From Evansella caseinilytica (GTDB lineage Bacteria; Bacillota; Bacilli; Bacillales; Salisediminibacteriaceae), in contig NZ_FNPI01000013.1 of NCBI RefSeq assembly GCF_900107275.1, positions 62,001 to 126,000 on the forward strand: a stretch of DNA of 64,000 nucleotides, given 5' to 3'. Both the position numbers and the translations under genes were made by a program. The notes below the pieces were generated by a model, which did not search any database, was not told the origin of the DNA, and saw nothing but the letters and a program-made list of their open reading frames with translations. This document shows, piece after piece, positions 23,037-33,233 of this stretch (its first letter is position 1; each line of letters starts with the position of its first letter).

Positions 23037-23408
23037 ATGGGGCTGGGAGTTTATTTTGACAACTATATTTATGTGTTATTATTTTTGACTTTAGGGGTTG
23101 CACTTCCAGTTGGAGCGCTTACGTTTGGGCGGCTGCTGCGGCCGAAAAATCCGTATGCGGAAAAGATCACGACGTATGAGAGCGGGATTAGTCCGACGGG
23201 AGATGCGCAAATTCGGTATCATGTAGCCTACTATATTGTAGCGCTCGAATTCGTCATTTTTGACGTTGAAACCGTTTTCTTGTATCCGTGGGCTGTCGCA
23301 TTGGATCAGCTCGGCTGGGTAGGTCTTAATGCAATGATCATCTTCATTGCTATTTTAGGATTAGGACTTGCATATTCTTGGAAAAAGAAGGTGCTGGAAT
23401 GGAACTAA
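23037..23408 (+). CDS. nuoA: Complex I subunit NuoA
   Basis: A 123-residue membrane subunit with three helices. The conserved loop [24 protein letters not shown] (beginning YESGISP) and the acidic [13 protein letters not shown] segment are family hallmarks. The ATG at 23037 is preceded by GGAGGGGAG; an in-frame ATG at 23019 overlaps that site. The stop overlaps nuoB. This is the first gene of an 11-gene nuoABCDHIJKLMN operon. Confidence 0.97.
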   Translation: MGLGVYFDNYIYVLLFLTLGVALPVGALTFGRLLRPKNPYAEKITTYESGISPTGDAQIRYHVAYYIVALEFVIFDVETVFLYPWAVALDQLGWVGLNAMIIFIAILGLGLAYSWKKKVLEWN

Positions 23409-23935
23409 AATCGCTTAAAGGTTTTCAAGAATCAGAGAAATACGATCCACGTGTTATGGAAGACATTAAACGGAGTGTGCTTTTTACAAAGCTCGAACAG
23501 CTGAAAGCATGGACCCGAACAACTTCACTATGGCCGCTCAGCTTTGGTTTGGCCTGTTGTGCCATCGAAATGATGGGGACGGGTGCGGCAAGGTACGATT
23601 TCGACCGCTTCGGCGTTATTTTTCGCGCATCGCCGAGACATTCCGATGTGATGATCGTCGCCGGAACGGTAACTGCCAAGATGGCGCCGGTTTTACGCAC
23701 ATTGTATGACCAGATGCCGGAGCCAAAGTATGTCATTTCCATGGGATCGTGCGCAACCTGTGGCGGTCCTTACAAAGAGGCATACAGCGTTGTCAACGGC
23801 GTAGATAAAATCGTACCGGTCGATGTCTATGTTCCGGGCTGCCCGCCGACACCGCCAGCGTTAATTGATGGCGTGGAACTGCTTCGTGAAAAAATCCGCC
23901 GTGAAGCAAGAGGAGAGAAGGTGGGGCAGCAATGA
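23399..23935 (+). CDS. nuoB: Complex I subunit NuoB (N2 cluster)
   Basis: Carries the terminal 4Fe-4S cluster N2 that passes electrons to quinone. The four ligands are Cys53, Cys54 ([10 protein letters not shown]), Cys118 (GSCATCGG) and Cys148 ([10 protein letters not shown]). 178 residues. The ATG at 23399 lies inside the nuoA 3' end, with AAGAAGGTG ahead, and the stop overlaps nuoC. Confidence 0.98.
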   Translation: MELKSLKGFQESEKYDPRVMEDIKRSVLFTKLEQLKAWTRTTSLWPLSFGLACCAIEMMGTGAARYDFDRFGVIFRASPRHSDVMIVAGTVTAKMAPVLRTLYDQMPEPKYVISMGSCATCGGPYKEAYSVVNGVDKIVPVDVYVPGCPPTPPALIDGVELLREKIRREARGEKVGQQ

Positions 23936-24411
23936 GCCAGGAAGTTCTCGATATTATTGTGAAGAAAATCACTGAACAAAAGGGCGATGAGGCAATCGAA
24001 GAAGCGAAGCTGAATTTTGATGAACCAATGATCATTCTCGATACAAAAAATTGGGATGTAAAGACGGCGAAGTTGCTGCGCGACGATCCGGCGCTTGCGT
24101 TTGATTTTCTTTCCTGTATTACAGGTGTCGATTACGAAGAACATATGGAAGTTGTCTATAATTTTTTTTCAACGACGAAAAAGCACTCCATGTATGTAAA
24201 GGTGAAAACGACGCGGGAGAAGCCTTCCGTGACATCGGTTGAATCCTTGTGGAAATCGGCCGACTATATGGAGCGGGAGACATATGATCTTTTTGGGATC
24301 GACTTCCCGGGCCACTGGAACTTACGGCGGATTTTGCTGCAGGATGACTGGGAAGGCCATCCGCTCCGCAAAGATTACGTTACGGATAAAAAAGCACTGG
24401 GACTGGATTAG
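23932..24411 (+). CDS. nuoC: Complex I subunit NuoC (30 kDa)
   Basis: A 159-residue hydrophilic subunit of the connecting arm. The C-terminal signature [15 protein letters not shown] followed by [19 protein letters not shown] (starting LRRILL) is diagnostic. It is a separate protein from NuoD, unlike the fused NuoCD of enterobacteria. It overlaps nuoB by four bases. Confidence 0.97.
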   Translation: MSQEVLDIIVKKITEQKGDEAIEEAKLNFDEPMIILDTKNWDVKTAKLLRDDPALAFDFLSCITGVDYEEHMEVVYNFFSTTKKHSMYVKVKTTREKPSVTSVESLWKSADYMERETYDLFGIDFPGHWNLRRILLQDDWEGHPLRKDYVTDKKALGLD

Positions 24412-24425
24412 GGGGTGGTGAATGT

Positions 24426-25535
24426 ATGTCAATAAAAACAGAAACGATGACATTGAATATGGGTCCGCAACACCCCAGTACACACGGTGTTTTCCGCTTA
24501 CTTGTCGAAGTGGACGGAGAAACGATAACAAAAGCTGAACCTGTCATGGGGTATCTTCACCGCGGGTCGGAGAAGCTGGCAGAAAACTTTCTTTACACAC
24601 AATTTATCCCGTATACCGACCGGCTTGATTATTTGAATGCGATGACGAATAATTACGTCTATTGTGCGGCAATCGAGAAGCTACTCGAATGGGAAATTCC
24701 GGAGCGGGCGGATTATTTGCGCGTCATTGTAATGGAATTAAACCGGATTGCCAGTCACCTCGTCTGGTGGGGGACATACCTTCTCGATATTGGTGCGCTG
24801 AGTCCTTTCTTGTACGCATTCCGTGACAGGGATATCTGTCTGGACTTGCTGAATGAGATCAGCGGTGCGCGAATGACATTCAACTACATTCGCATCGGCG
24901 GTGTTAAATGGGACGCACCTGAAGGCTGGGTGGACAAAGTAAAGGAAAAAGTGAAGGAATTACGTGAGAATATTGCTGAATATGACACCCTGGTGACGGG
25001 CAATGAAATTTTTCAGGCTCGTACAATCGGCGTTGGTAAATTAACGAAGGAGCAAGTGATCAACTGGGGAATTTCCGGACCGCTGGCAAGAGCATCAGGG
25101 GTGAACATCGATATTCGGAAGGAAGAGCCGTATTCCATTTATGACCGCTTTGATTTCAACATCCCGACGAGAGAGGAAGGGGATGTTTTTGCACGGTATA
25201 AAGTGAGAATTGCAGAAATGTATGAATCATTGAAAATAATTGAGCAGGCATGTGAGCAAATTGATGAAGGGGAGATCATTCACAAAAAAGGGGCGCGCAT
25301 CATGATGATCAAGCCACCCGCCGGAGAAGCATATACACGTGCGGAAGCTTCAAAAGGTGAAATCGGCGTTTACGCTGTCAGCAACGGCAAGAACAAACCG
25401 TACCGTATCAAACTTCGCCGCCCTTCGTTTGTCAATGTGTCGATTTTGCAAGACTTGCTTATCGGTGAAAACATTCAAAACCTTGTAGCGATATTTGGTA
25501 GTCTTGACATTGTATTAGGGGAGGTAGATGCATGA
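24426..25535 (+). CDS. nuoD: Complex I subunit NuoD (49 kDa)
   Basis: A 369-residue subunit, related to the large subunit of NiFe hydrogenases, that forms the quinone cavity with NuoB. LNMGPQHPSTHGVFRLLVE near the N-terminus and GEIGVYAVSNGKNKPYRIKLR (ending PYRIKLR) near the C-terminus are family signatures. The short spacing and overlap with nuoH (ATGATG at 25532) show operon structure. Confidence 0.97.
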   Translation: MSIKTETMTLNMGPQHPSTHGVFRLLVEVDGETITKAEPVMGYLHRGSEKLAENFLYTQFIPYTDRLDYLNAMTNNYVYCAAIEKLLEWEIPERADYLRVIVMELNRIASHLVWWGTYLLDIGALSPFLYAFRDRDICLDLLNEISGARMTFNYIRIGGVKWDAPEGWVDKVKEKVKELRENIAEYDTLVTGNEIFQARTIGVGKLTKEQVINWGISGPLARASGVNIDIRKEEPYSIYDRFDFNIPTREEGDVFARYKVRIAEMYESLKIIEQACEQIDEGEIIHKKGARIMMIKPPAGEAYTRAEASKGEIGVYAVSNGKNKPYRIKLRRPSFVNVSILQDLLIGENIQNLVAIFGSLDIVLGEVDA

Positions 25536-26497
25536 TGGATCTCCTTTACATGGTACTTTTTGCCGTGGTCGTGCTGCTTGGACTTTTGGGTGGGGTAACG
25601 TATGCCATCCTCTTTGAGCGGAAGGTGATCGGTTGGATGCAAATCCGGAACGGTCCAAACAGACATGGTCCGTGGGGGCTGTTTCAGACGATCGCAGACG
25701 TTTTAAAGCTGTTAATGAAGGAAGACATCATCCCCGCCGCGGCGGACAGAAAGATTTTTGTCCTAGCGCCGATCCTTGCCTTTGCTCCTTCTTTTACAGT
25801 GTTTGCGGTGCTCTCCTGGAGTGACACGCTTTATGCTGCGGACTTAAATATCGGTGTTTTGTATTTTCTCGGTGTATCATCGATGACAATGCTTGGCGTA
25901 TTGATGGGCGGCTGGAGCTCCAACAACAAATATTCTTTACTAGGCTCGATACGCGGAGTGGCGCAAATGGTGAGCTACGAGATTCCGCTTGTCCTGTCGG
26001 TGCTGGGAGTTGTCATCCTGTCAGGAACTATGAATCTACGAGGTATTGTTCAATATCAGGACGATATAGGCATGTGGTTTATCATTCCGCAATTTCTCGG
26101 CTTCGTTATTTATCTCATCTCTGCCATTGCCGAATTAAACCGCTCGCCGTTCGACTTGCCCGAAGCGGAATCGGAGCTTGTATCCGGTTATCATACGGAA
26201 TATTCCGGCTTCAGATATGCGTTCTTTATGCTGGCTGAGTATACGTATGCCATCGCTATTTCTGCTTTCGCAACAACGCTGTTCCTCGGGGGATGGTTAG
26301 GGCCGGCGTTTCTGCCGGGAATCGTCTGGTTTATCTTAAAGATGTGTATCTTTATGTTCATCTGGTTTTGGCTGCGGGCGACGCTTCCTCGTGCCAGAGT
26401 CGATCACTTAATGCAGTTCGGCTGGAAGGTACTCATCCCGTTAGCGTTACTGAACATCGTAATAACGGCGGTTATTAAAGTGTGGATGGGGTGGTAA
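25532..26497 (+). CDS. nuoH: Complex I subunit NuoH (ND1)
   Basis: A 321-residue membrane subunit with eight or more helices that forms the entrance of the quinone channel. Signatures include ERKVIGWMQIRNGPNRHGPWG (starting ERKVIGWMQ) and the acidic loop LNRSPFDLPEAESELVSGYH (20 residues) that contacts the redox arm. Confidence 0.97.
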   Translation: MMDLLYMVLFAVVVLLGLLGGVTYAILFERKVIGWMQIRNGPNRHGPWGLFQTIADVLKLLMKEDIIPAAADRKIFVLAPILAFAPSFTVFAVLSWSDTLYAADLNIGVLYFLGVSSMTMLGVLMGGWSSNNKYSLLGSIRGVAQMVSYEIPLVLSVLGVVILSGTMNLRGIVQYQDDIGMWFIIPQFLGFVIYLISAIAELNRSPFDLPEAESELVSGYHTEYSGFRYAFFMLAEYTYAIAISAFATTLFLGGWLGPAFLPGIVWFILKMCIFMFIWFWLRATLPRARVDHLMQFGWKVLIPLALLNIVITAVIKVWMGW

Positions 26498-26498
26498 A

Positions 26499-26954
26499 AT
26501 GTTTCGTTTATTAAAAGGATTCGGTGTCACGCTCAATTACTTCAGAAAGAAAAAAATAACCATCCAATACCCTGATGAGAAAGTGGTTATGCCGGAACGC
26601 TTCCGCGGAATTCACCGCTTTTTTCCAGACAAGTGTATCGTGTGTAATATGTGCGTGAACATTTGTCCGACAGATGTTATTACCTTGACTGGTAAAAAGC
26701 ATCCGGAAAATCCGAAGAAAAAAATCATTGATACGTATAATATTGATTTTCAAGGCTGTATTCTTTGTGATTTATGTACGGAAGTATGCCCGACGGATGC
26801 GATCGTGATGACAGCCAGATATGACAACCTCAGTTCCTACACTCGTTCGGAACATTTCAAAGATATTGAATGGCTGTCAAACAACCATGTTTATGGCAAC
26901 TATGAAGAATCCGGTCCTGTTCCGGAAATGGGAGAAAGAGGTGAACGCAAGTGA
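26499..26954 (+). CDS. nuoI: Complex I subunit NuoI (two 4Fe-4S clusters)
   Basis: A 151-residue ferredoxin-like subunit holding clusters N6a and N6b. The ligands are Cys46, 49, 52, 56 (CIVCNMCVNICP) and Cys87, 90, 93, 97 (CILCDLCTEVCP). In an enzyme lacking NuoEFG, this arm is where a reduced ferredoxin or another donor is thought to deliver electrons. Confidence 0.97.
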   Translation: MFRLLKGFGVTLNYFRKKKITIQYPDEKVVMPERFRGIHRFFPDKCIVCNMCVNICPTDVITLTGKKHPENPKKKIIDTYNIDFQGCILCDLCTEVCPTDAIVMTARYDNLSSYTRSEHFKDIEWLSNNHVYGNYEESGPVPEMGERGERK

Positions 26955-27448
26955 GCTCACAAATGATCTTTTTCCTCGCTTTTGCTGTCATTGCCATTGC
27001 TTGCGCCGTTCTGGTCGTGAAACTGGATCGGATTTCCCACCGGATCGTGGCGATGGCGTTTAACTTCTTCGCGGTGGCAGGTCTTTATTTTCTGCTTGGA
27101 GCTGAGTTTATCGGGATCATCCAGATTATCGTCTATGCGGGTGCGGTAACGATCCTGTTTATTTTCGGGATGATGATGACCGAGCACAGACATATTACCT
27201 TTGGTAATAATCCGCGGAGAGTGCACCGGATTTTAAGCTTGCTCGGTGTCGGAACACTGCTGGGGCTGATGCTGTACGGAATACTGAATCTGGATCTGCC
27301 TGCGGATAATGAACAGTTTTACGGCAGTGCGGAAAAAATCGGTGTGGAACTGTACGGACACTATGTTGTCGCCTTCATAGGAATCGGCTTTTTGCTGACT
27401 GCAGCGCTTATCGGCGCGATTGTGATAGCACGGAAGGAGGCCAAATGA
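26951..27448 (+). CDS. nuoJ: Complex I subunit NuoJ (ND6)
   Basis: A 165-residue subunit with five hydrophobic helices. The segment [20 protein letters not shown] (20 residues) contains the conserved pi-bulge helix. GTG start at 26951 overlapping the nuoI stop; GAGAAAGAGGTGAACG lies upstream. Confidence 0.96.
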   Translation: MSSQMIFFLAFAVIAIACAVLVVKLDRISHRIVAMAFNFFAVAGLYFLLGAEFIGIIQIIVYAGAVTILFIFGMMMTEHRHITFGNNPRRVHRILSLLGVGTLLGLMLYGILNLDLPADNEQFYGSAEKIGVELYGHYVVAFIGIGFLLTAALIGAIVIARKEAK

Positions 27449-27449
27449 C

Positions 27450-27758
27450 ATGGTGTCAATTACGCTGTTTTTAGCTCTTGGAGCGATTTTGTTTTGCATC
27501 GGCCTGTACGGTGTGCTGACGAGGCGGCACTTGGTTATCGTCCTTGCCTGCGTAGAACTGATGCTGAATGCAGTGAATATCAACCTGGTCGCATTTTCCA
27601 GTATCGGACCGTTTGCGAATGTTACAGGACAAGTATTTACATTGTTTGTCATTTCCGTCGCAGCAGCCGAGGTGGCTGTCGGTCTGGCGATATTGATTGC
27701 CCTGTACCGCAATCGAGATTCCATTGACGTTATCAAACATGACTTGTTGCGCTGGTAG
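27450..27758 (+). CDS. nuoK: Complex I subunit NuoK (ND4L)
   Basis: A 102-residue three-helix subunit. The buried glutamates in [12 protein letters not shown] and in [10 protein letters not shown], which are part of the proton path, are both present. The start is one base after the nuoJ stop, with AAGGAGG upstream. Confidence 0.97.
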   Translation: MVSITLFLALGAILFCIGLYGVLTRRHLVIVLACVELMLNAVNINLVAFSSIGPFANVTGQVFTLFVISVAAAEVAVGLAILIALYRNRDSIDVIKHDLLRW

Positions 27759-27820
27759 ATGGAAAGATTCAGCTGCCAAAGTAAGCAAAACAAGAGATTA
27801 ATAGAGGAAAAGGTGATGGT

Positions 27821-29680
27821 ATGATACAAAATGCCTGGTTAATCCCGGTTTTTCCGCTAATCGCCTTCATCATTCTGTTGTTCTTCGGAAGAGCGCTTAA
27901 AGAGAAGGCATCTTACGTTGGAATAACAGCCTTGGCACTATCGTTCATACTGGCTGTGCTTGTCTTGTTTGAACGTATTGGTGGAGAAACTTACACATAT
28001 GTCGTAAAGTGGATTGGTTTCGGAGAGAGTACGATTACGATGGGCTACGAAGTGACAGCGCTGAATGCGATGATGTTGATCGTCGTTACCGTTGTAAGCT
28101 TGCTCGTTCACATTTTTTCAAGGGAATATATGCGTGAGGACGACCGCATTCACGTTTTTTATTCGTATTTAGGATTGTTTTCCTTTTCAATGCTCGGCCT
28201 CGTGCTTGCGCCGAATGTATTGCAGCTGTTTATTTTCTGGGAGCTGGTAGGGCTGTGTTCGTATCTGCTGGTGGGATTTTGGTATTTCAAACCGGAAGCG
28301 GCAGCTGCGGCAAAAAAAGCATTTTTAACCACACGTATTGGAGACGTGGGGCTGTTGATCGGTTTAGTTTTGCTCTTCAATGCGGTTGGCAGCTTTGAAT
28401 ACAGCGCCGTCTATTCGGCCGTTGAAGCGGGCCTTGTCGGCGACACAATGGTGACGATCATTGCCATTTGCATCTTTCTTGGAGCTGTCGGGAAATCGGC
28501 GCAATTTCCGCTTCACGTCTGGCTTCCTGACGCAATGGAAGGTCCGACGCCGGTATCTGCATTAATTCACGCAGCTACAATGGTCGCTGCAGGGGTGTAT
28601 TTAGTCGGTGTGATGTATCCGGTGTTTCTGGCGTCCAGCACGGCGATGACGGTCGTTGCGTATACCGGTGCCATCACGGCAATTTTCGCGGCAACCATTG
28701 CGCTTGTGAATACAGATATTAAACGTATCCTTGCCTATTCGACAATCAGCCAGCTTGGCTACATGATGTTGGCATTGGGAACAGGCGGATATGTCGCCGG
28801 GTTATTTCATTTAATGACGCACGCCTTTTTTAAAGCGCTGCTATTTCTTGGTGCCGGAAGTGTCATTTTTGCCTTGCATCACCGGCAGGATATCCGTAAG
28901 ATGGGCGGACTTTGGAAACGGATGAAAGTCACGTCTGTCACCTTCCTGATCGGAGCGTTGGCCATTGCGGGAATCTTTCCGCTGGCAGGCTTCTGGAGTA
29001 AGGAAGGAATTTTGGCGGCGGCATGGGAAGGCGGAGACATGTTTCTTTTCATCATCGCCGTTGTGACAGCGTTCATGACTGCGTTTTACATGTTCCGTTT
29101 GTTCTTTAAAGCATTTACCGGGGAGTTCCGCGGCGACCACGAACCGCATGAAAATACGAAGCTGATGACCATTCCCCTGACTGTATTGGCGATTTTGGCT
29201 GTTGCGGCCGGATTCGTCAACACGCCGTTTTCCCTAGGGCTGGAAACATTTTTGACAGACGGACTCCACGTTGGGCATCAGGCGCACGGTGAGCTTTGGC
29301 TTGCTGTTCTGTCGATTGCGGTTGCGCTTGCCGGTATCGGGCTGGCTTGGGCGATGTACGGAAAGGGCGCGATTCGCGAGGACTTCCTTTCACAAAAAGT
29401 GCCTGGTGTGCACAAGCTTTTGCTGAATAAATATTACTTGGATGAGCTTTATCAAAAGGTTTTTGTAAGTCCGACAGTAGCTATCGGCAAATTTTTCTGG
29501 GAGGTTGACAGATTGTTTATCGATGGCATCGTCAATTTCGTCGGCCGGGCAACGCGCGGTTCAGGCCGGGCTTTTGCAAAACGGCATGACGGTCAGCTGC
29601 AAACATACGGTCTTGTTACCATCATCGGAGGACTGGTAGTCATTGCAGTTGCCTTCGTGCTAAGGGGGTATATCGGATGA
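27821..29680 (+). CDS. nuoL: Complex I subunit NuoL (ND5, antiporter-like)
   Basis: A 619-residue proton-pumping subunit, related to Mrp antiporter subunit MrpA. Signatures: FFWELVGLCSYLLVG (as IFWELVGLCSYLL), HVWLPDAMEGPTPVSALIHA (20 residues) and the lateral helix followed by the C-terminal anchor. Lys and Glu residues of the pumping axis are in the expected motifs. AAAAGGTGATGGT precedes the ATG; the stop overlaps nuoM. Confidence 0.97.
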   Translation: MIQNAWLIPVFPLIAFIILLFFGRALKEKASYVGITALALSFILAVLVLFERIGGETYTYVVKWIGFGESTITMGYEVTALNAMMLIVVTVVSLLVHIFSREYMREDDRIHVFYSYLGLFSFSMLGLVLAPNVLQLFIFWELVGLCSYLLVGFWYFKPEAAAAAKKAFLTTRIGDVGLLIGLVLLFNAVGSFEYSAVYSAVEAGLVGDTMVTIIAICIFLGAVGKSAQFPLHVWLPDAMEGPTPVSALIHAATMVAAGVYLVGVMYPVFLASSTAMTVVAYTGAITAIFAATIALVNTDIKRILAYSTISQLGYMMLALGTGGYVAGLFHLMTHAFFKALLFLGAGSVIFALHHRQDIRKMGGLWKRMKVTSVTFLIGALAIAGIFPLAGFWSKEGILAAAWEGGDMFLFIIAVVTAFMTAFYMFRLFFKAFTGEFRGDHEPHENTKLMTIPLTVLAILAVAAGFVNTPFSLGLETFLTDGLHVGHQAHGELWLAVLSIAVALAGIGLAWAMYGKGAIREDFLSQKVPGVHKLLLNKYYLDELYQKVFVSPTVAIGKFFWEVDRLFIDGIVNFVGRATRGSGRAFAKRHDGQLQTYGLVTIIGGLVVIAVAFVLRGYIG

Positions 29681-31209
29681 TCCCGAACATTCTTACAATT
29701 CTTCTCATGATACCATTAGCCGGAGCAGTGCTGATACTGACAATACCGAAAGAAAACAAAAATGTTATTCGGTCGCTGGCGATCGGGACGTCGATTGTTG
29801 CGCTTATCGTGTCGATCGTCGTTTGGGGAGCATTCGATCGTTCGATAACGGGATTGCAGTTTGCTCAGCTTGTGCCTTGGTTTGATCTCGGGTATTTGAC
29901 GATCAACTATGAAATCGGTATTGACGGTTTATCAATGCCGCTGTTGCTGTTAACGACATTCGTAACAACATTGTCGCTTTTTGCTTCGTTGTCCATTAAA
30001 GAGCGGGTCAAGGAGTTTTATATCAGTTCCCTTGTGCTGCTAACGGGAATGCTTGGCGTGTTTGTTGCGCTCGATATGTTCTTGTTCTTCCTTTTCTTTG
30101 AACTGACGCTGATCCCGATGTTCTTTATCATCGGTATTTGGGGCGGAAAAGCAAAGGATTATGCCGCCTTTAAGTTCCTTGTTTACACGGGACTAGGGAG
30201 CGGAATTATGTTCATTACCTTTATCGCCATGTACTATTTTGGTGCGAAGGCGATGTATTTTCAGGATACATCGTTCAGCATCGTTCAGTTGGCCGAGGTT
30301 TTTGCCAATCCGGCAAACGAAAACGTGCTGACATCGGCGGTGCGCGGCGGCTTGTTCCTTGCTTTGTTTGTTGCGTTTGCGATCAAACTGCCTGTTTTTC
30401 CGTTTCACACGTGGTTGCCGAATGCCCACGTTGAAGCGCCGACAGCAGCGAGTATGATTTTAGCGGGAATCTTGCTGAAAATGGGCGGGTATGGTTTAAT
30501 CCGTATCGGTATAGGAATTCTGCCTGACCAGGCGGCGCGGTTCGCCACTTTGATTGCCGTTTTGGGAGTTGTCAACATCATTTACGGGGCGCTGCTGGCC
30601 CTTGTACAAACGGATTTAAAGCGGCTTGTCGCCTTTTCCAGTATCAGTCATATGGGGATCGTATTGCTGGGGATCGCGTCCTTTACGGAATCTGGCTTGC
30701 AAGGGGCGATCTTCCAGCTTGTATCGCACGGATTTATTTCAGCGTTGCTGTTCTTTATGGTCGGAGCGATTTATGAACGGACAAAAACGAGAACGATTTC
30801 CGAAATGGGCGGACTCTCCAAATCGATTCCGATTCTGGCAGGGTTCATGCTTGCGGCTGCCATGGCTTCCGTCGGTCTTCCGGGGTTATCGGGCTTCGTT
30901 AGTGAATTGCTTGCTTTTATCGGAATTTTTGGCGCCTCCGCCGAGATTATTCCGGCAGCAAAGGCTTTCGGGGTGATTGCCGGGCTGGGTATTATCTTAA
31001 CCGCCGCTTATCTGTTATGGGCAATGCAGCGAACGACGTTCGGACAACTTGATGAAAAGTTCAGCGGATTGCCGGATGCCCGGCCGCTGGAATATATTCC
31101 GATGATCGGCTTGTTCGGGTTAAGCTTGCTCATCGGTATCTATCCGAACATCTTAAGTGACGTCATCAATATTACAGTAATCGACATCTTGTCGAAGATA
31201 GGGGGTTAA
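29677..31209 (+). CDS. nuoM: Complex I subunit NuoM (ND4, antiporter-like)
   Basis: A 510-residue proton-pumping subunit. The motifs LFFELTLIPMFFIIGIWGG and HTWLPNAHVEAPTAASMILA (20 residues) identify NuoM. ATGA overlap with nuoL; GGGGG region ahead. Six bases separate it from nuoN. Confidence 0.97.
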   Translation: MIPNILTILLMIPLAGAVLILTIPKENKNVIRSLAIGTSIVALIVSIVVWGAFDRSITGLQFAQLVPWFDLGYLTINYEIGIDGLSMPLLLLTTFVTTLSLFASLSIKERVKEFYISSLVLLTGMLGVFVALDMFLFFLFFELTLIPMFFIIGIWGGKAKDYAAFKFLVYTGLGSGIMFITFIAMYYFGAKAMYFQDTSFSIVQLAEVFANPANENVLTSAVRGGLFLALFVAFAIKLPVFPFHTWLPNAHVEAPTAASMILAGILLKMGGYGLIRIGIGILPDQAARFATLIAVLGVVNIIYGALLALVQTDLKRLVAFSSISHMGIVLLGIASFTESGLQGAIFQLVSHGFISALLFFMVGAIYERTKTRTISEMGGLSKSIPILAGFMLAAAMASVGLPGLSGFVSELLAFIGIFGASAEIIPAAKAFGVIAGLGIILTAAYLLWAMQRTTFGQLDEKFSGLPDARPLEYIPMIGLFGLSLLIGIYPNILSDVINITVIDILSKIGG

Positions 31210-31214
31210 AGACA

Positions 31215-32672
31215 ATGTCAGCTTTTGATGCCAACTGGTCTTTAATGACTCCAGAAATTGTTTTAGCAGCCCTAGCATTGCTCATTTTTACCATCGATTT
31301 CATGACAGGAATAAGGGAGAAAAAGCCTTATCTTGGACGTTTAAGTATTTTGGCATTGCTCGTTTCCGCCTTCCTTGTTTTATTTATGAACGGTGAAGGT
31401 GGGGCTATTGCCGACATTTTCATTGTTGATACCTTTTCGACGGTTTTTAAAATCATTCTGCTGCTTGCGGTGGCAATGGTAATCGCCATCAGCATGCATT
31501 ACCTGGATAAAAACGACGATGTGTATCAAGGAGAATTTTATTCGTTGATGCTCTTTGCGACGCTCGGTGCGATGTTGATGGTTTCTTCCGCTGATTTCGT
31601 GACGTTGTTTATCGGCCTTGAGCTGTTAAGCATTTCTTCTTACTGCCTAGCCGGATTCAAAAAACATCAGCGGAAGTCGACGGAAGCGGCGATTAAATAC
31701 ATCATCCTAGGAGGAACGGCTTCTGCGTTTATTCTCTATGGTATGTCGTTTTTATACGGATTAACGGGAACGACGAGCGTTGTTGAAATCGGTAAATCCA
31801 TTCCGGCGTTGTACGCTGATTACCCTTATATCATTACCATGAGCATGCTGTTTATGCTTGCCGGCTTCGGGTTTAAAATTTCCGCCGTCCCGTTCCACAT
31901 GTGGGCGCCGGATGTCTATGAAGGGTCACCGACACCGGTAACGGCATTTTTGTCTGTCGTTTCCAAGCTAGCTGCCTTCGCTCTGGTTATCCGTGTGTTT
32001 TTCGTGGCATTTTGGAGCATCAGCGAGGAATGGACGTTCTTGTTCGCCACCATTGCTGCGTTGACAATGATAAGCGGTAACTTTATTGCGCTTACTCAGA
32101 AAAATGTGAAACGCTTAATGGCGTATTCTGGAATTGCCCAGGCCGGTTACTTGCTGGTGCCGCTTGCGGTAAGTGCTAATTATGCACCGATGGCGGTAAA
32201 TACGATTGTATTCTACAGTGTTGCCTATGTGCTCATGACCGCTGGAGCCTTCGCAGTCATCTCCTATGTGACGGAAGAGTCCCACAGTGAAGAGATGAAC
32301 AGCTTTGCCGGGTTATACCGCCGCTCACCATTCATGGCGATTGCGATGACAGTGTTCCTTGTTTCGCTTGCCGGATTGCCGTTTACCGCCGGCTTTGTCG
32401 GCAAAGCGCAGATATTTATCGGCGCTGTTACCGGGGAGCTACTCTGGCTCGCAGTGATCATGATTCTTACGAGTATCATTTCGTTCTATTACTACTTCGG
32501 TTTCATTAAGCAAATGTATATGCGTGAACCGAAAGCAAACGATGCGAACCTGAAAGTGCCGGCCGGGTTATCGGCGGTGATTACCATCGCGCTTGCGTTA
32601 ACAATCATTTTGGGTGTGCTTCCGGGAATATTAACCAACTTCTTTATGGAAGTGAGTCACTGGATGTTTTGA
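31215..32672 (+). CDS. nuoN: Complex I subunit NuoN (ND2, antiporter-like)
   Basis: A 485-residue proton-pumping subunit and last gene of the operon. LFIGLELLSISSYCLAGF and HMWAPDVYEGSPTPVTAFLS (20 residues) are the family markers. No nuoE, nuoF or nuoG follows, so the NADH-oxidising module is not encoded here. A weak hairpin terminator lies at 32816. Confidence 0.97.
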   Translation: MSAFDANWSLMTPEIVLAALALLIFTIDFMTGIREKKPYLGRLSILALLVSAFLVLFMNGEGGAIADIFIVDTFSTVFKIILLLAVAMVIAISMHYLDKNDDVYQGEFYSLMLFATLGAMLMVSSADFVTLFIGLELLSISSYCLAGFKKHQRKSTEAAIKYIILGGTASAFILYGMSFLYGLTGTTSVVEIGKSIPALYADYPYIITMSMLFMLAGFGFKISAVPFHMWAPDVYEGSPTPVTAFLSVVSKLAAFALVIRVFFVAFWSISEEWTFLFATIAALTMISGNFIALTQKNVKRLMAYSGIAQAGYLLVPLAVSANYAPMAVNTIVFYSVAYVLMTAGAFAVISYVTEESHSEEMNSFAGLYRRSPFMAIAMTVFLVSLAGLPFTAGFVGKAQIFIGAVTGELLWLAVIMILTSIISFYYYFGFIKQMYMREPKANDANLKVPAGLSAVITIALALTIILGVLPGILTNFFMEVSHWMF

Positions 32673-32815
32673 GCATTCTCTAAAGAACGGCTGTGGGCTG
32701 TCTCACTAGATAAAACCCTCGTTTGGACCGCCCGCAGCCCGCTTGCTCTTGAAGGAGAAGTCTCTCCAAAATCTAGTTAGGAACGGATTAAAGAAATAAC
32801 GATTCGGTCATAAAA

Positions 32816-32864
32816 CAGCCTCCTTCATCGAACAACTGTTACAGCGGTGAAAGGGGCTTTTTTC
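32816..32864 (+). terminator. Probable nuo operon terminator
   Basis: AGCCTCCTTCA pairs with TGAAAGGGGCT (with mismatches and G-U pairs) and TTTTTTC follows at about 32858. It is 145 bp after nuoN; the intervening sequence has no gene. Confidence 0.6.
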
Positions 32865-32865
32865 G

Positions 32866-33233
32866 TGCTTGTTCAATAAAGATCGGTTTTTATCTATTTG
32901 AACAAGTACGAAGCAACAAGCAACACTTCTCAGACAAGCAACGAGCTGTCTCATCGTGTCATCGCGCGCGATGGCACTTGGATATTCGTCGAAGCGATGC
33001 TTGCAGAGGAAGAGACAATAGGTGGAGCCGATGCATTCTTTTCAGGCCGGCTGTGAGTGGTTTTCTCAGAGTCAGGATGACGACATTCCGCCGTTACTCA
33101 CAGGACGTGAGTAGTACTTAAGCGGAATTGGAGGATGGTGACATTCCGCCGTTGCCTATAGGACGTGGGCAGCACTTAAGCGGCATTGGGCGCATCGTGT
33201 GGAACCATTGCCTTTTTGAACACGCTCTTTTAA
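32866..33233 (+). repeat. R1 element, copy C
   Basis: It begins with CTTGTTCAATAAAGATCGG and its hairpin and ends with CCATTGCCTTTTTGAACACG. It retains the GCGCGCGATGGCAC stem and both CGACATTCCGCCGTT-type blocks, but lacks the segment of about 70 bp carrying GCAACCTGAATGTGCTTCAT. It is therefore an intermediate-length copy. Confidence 0.8.
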
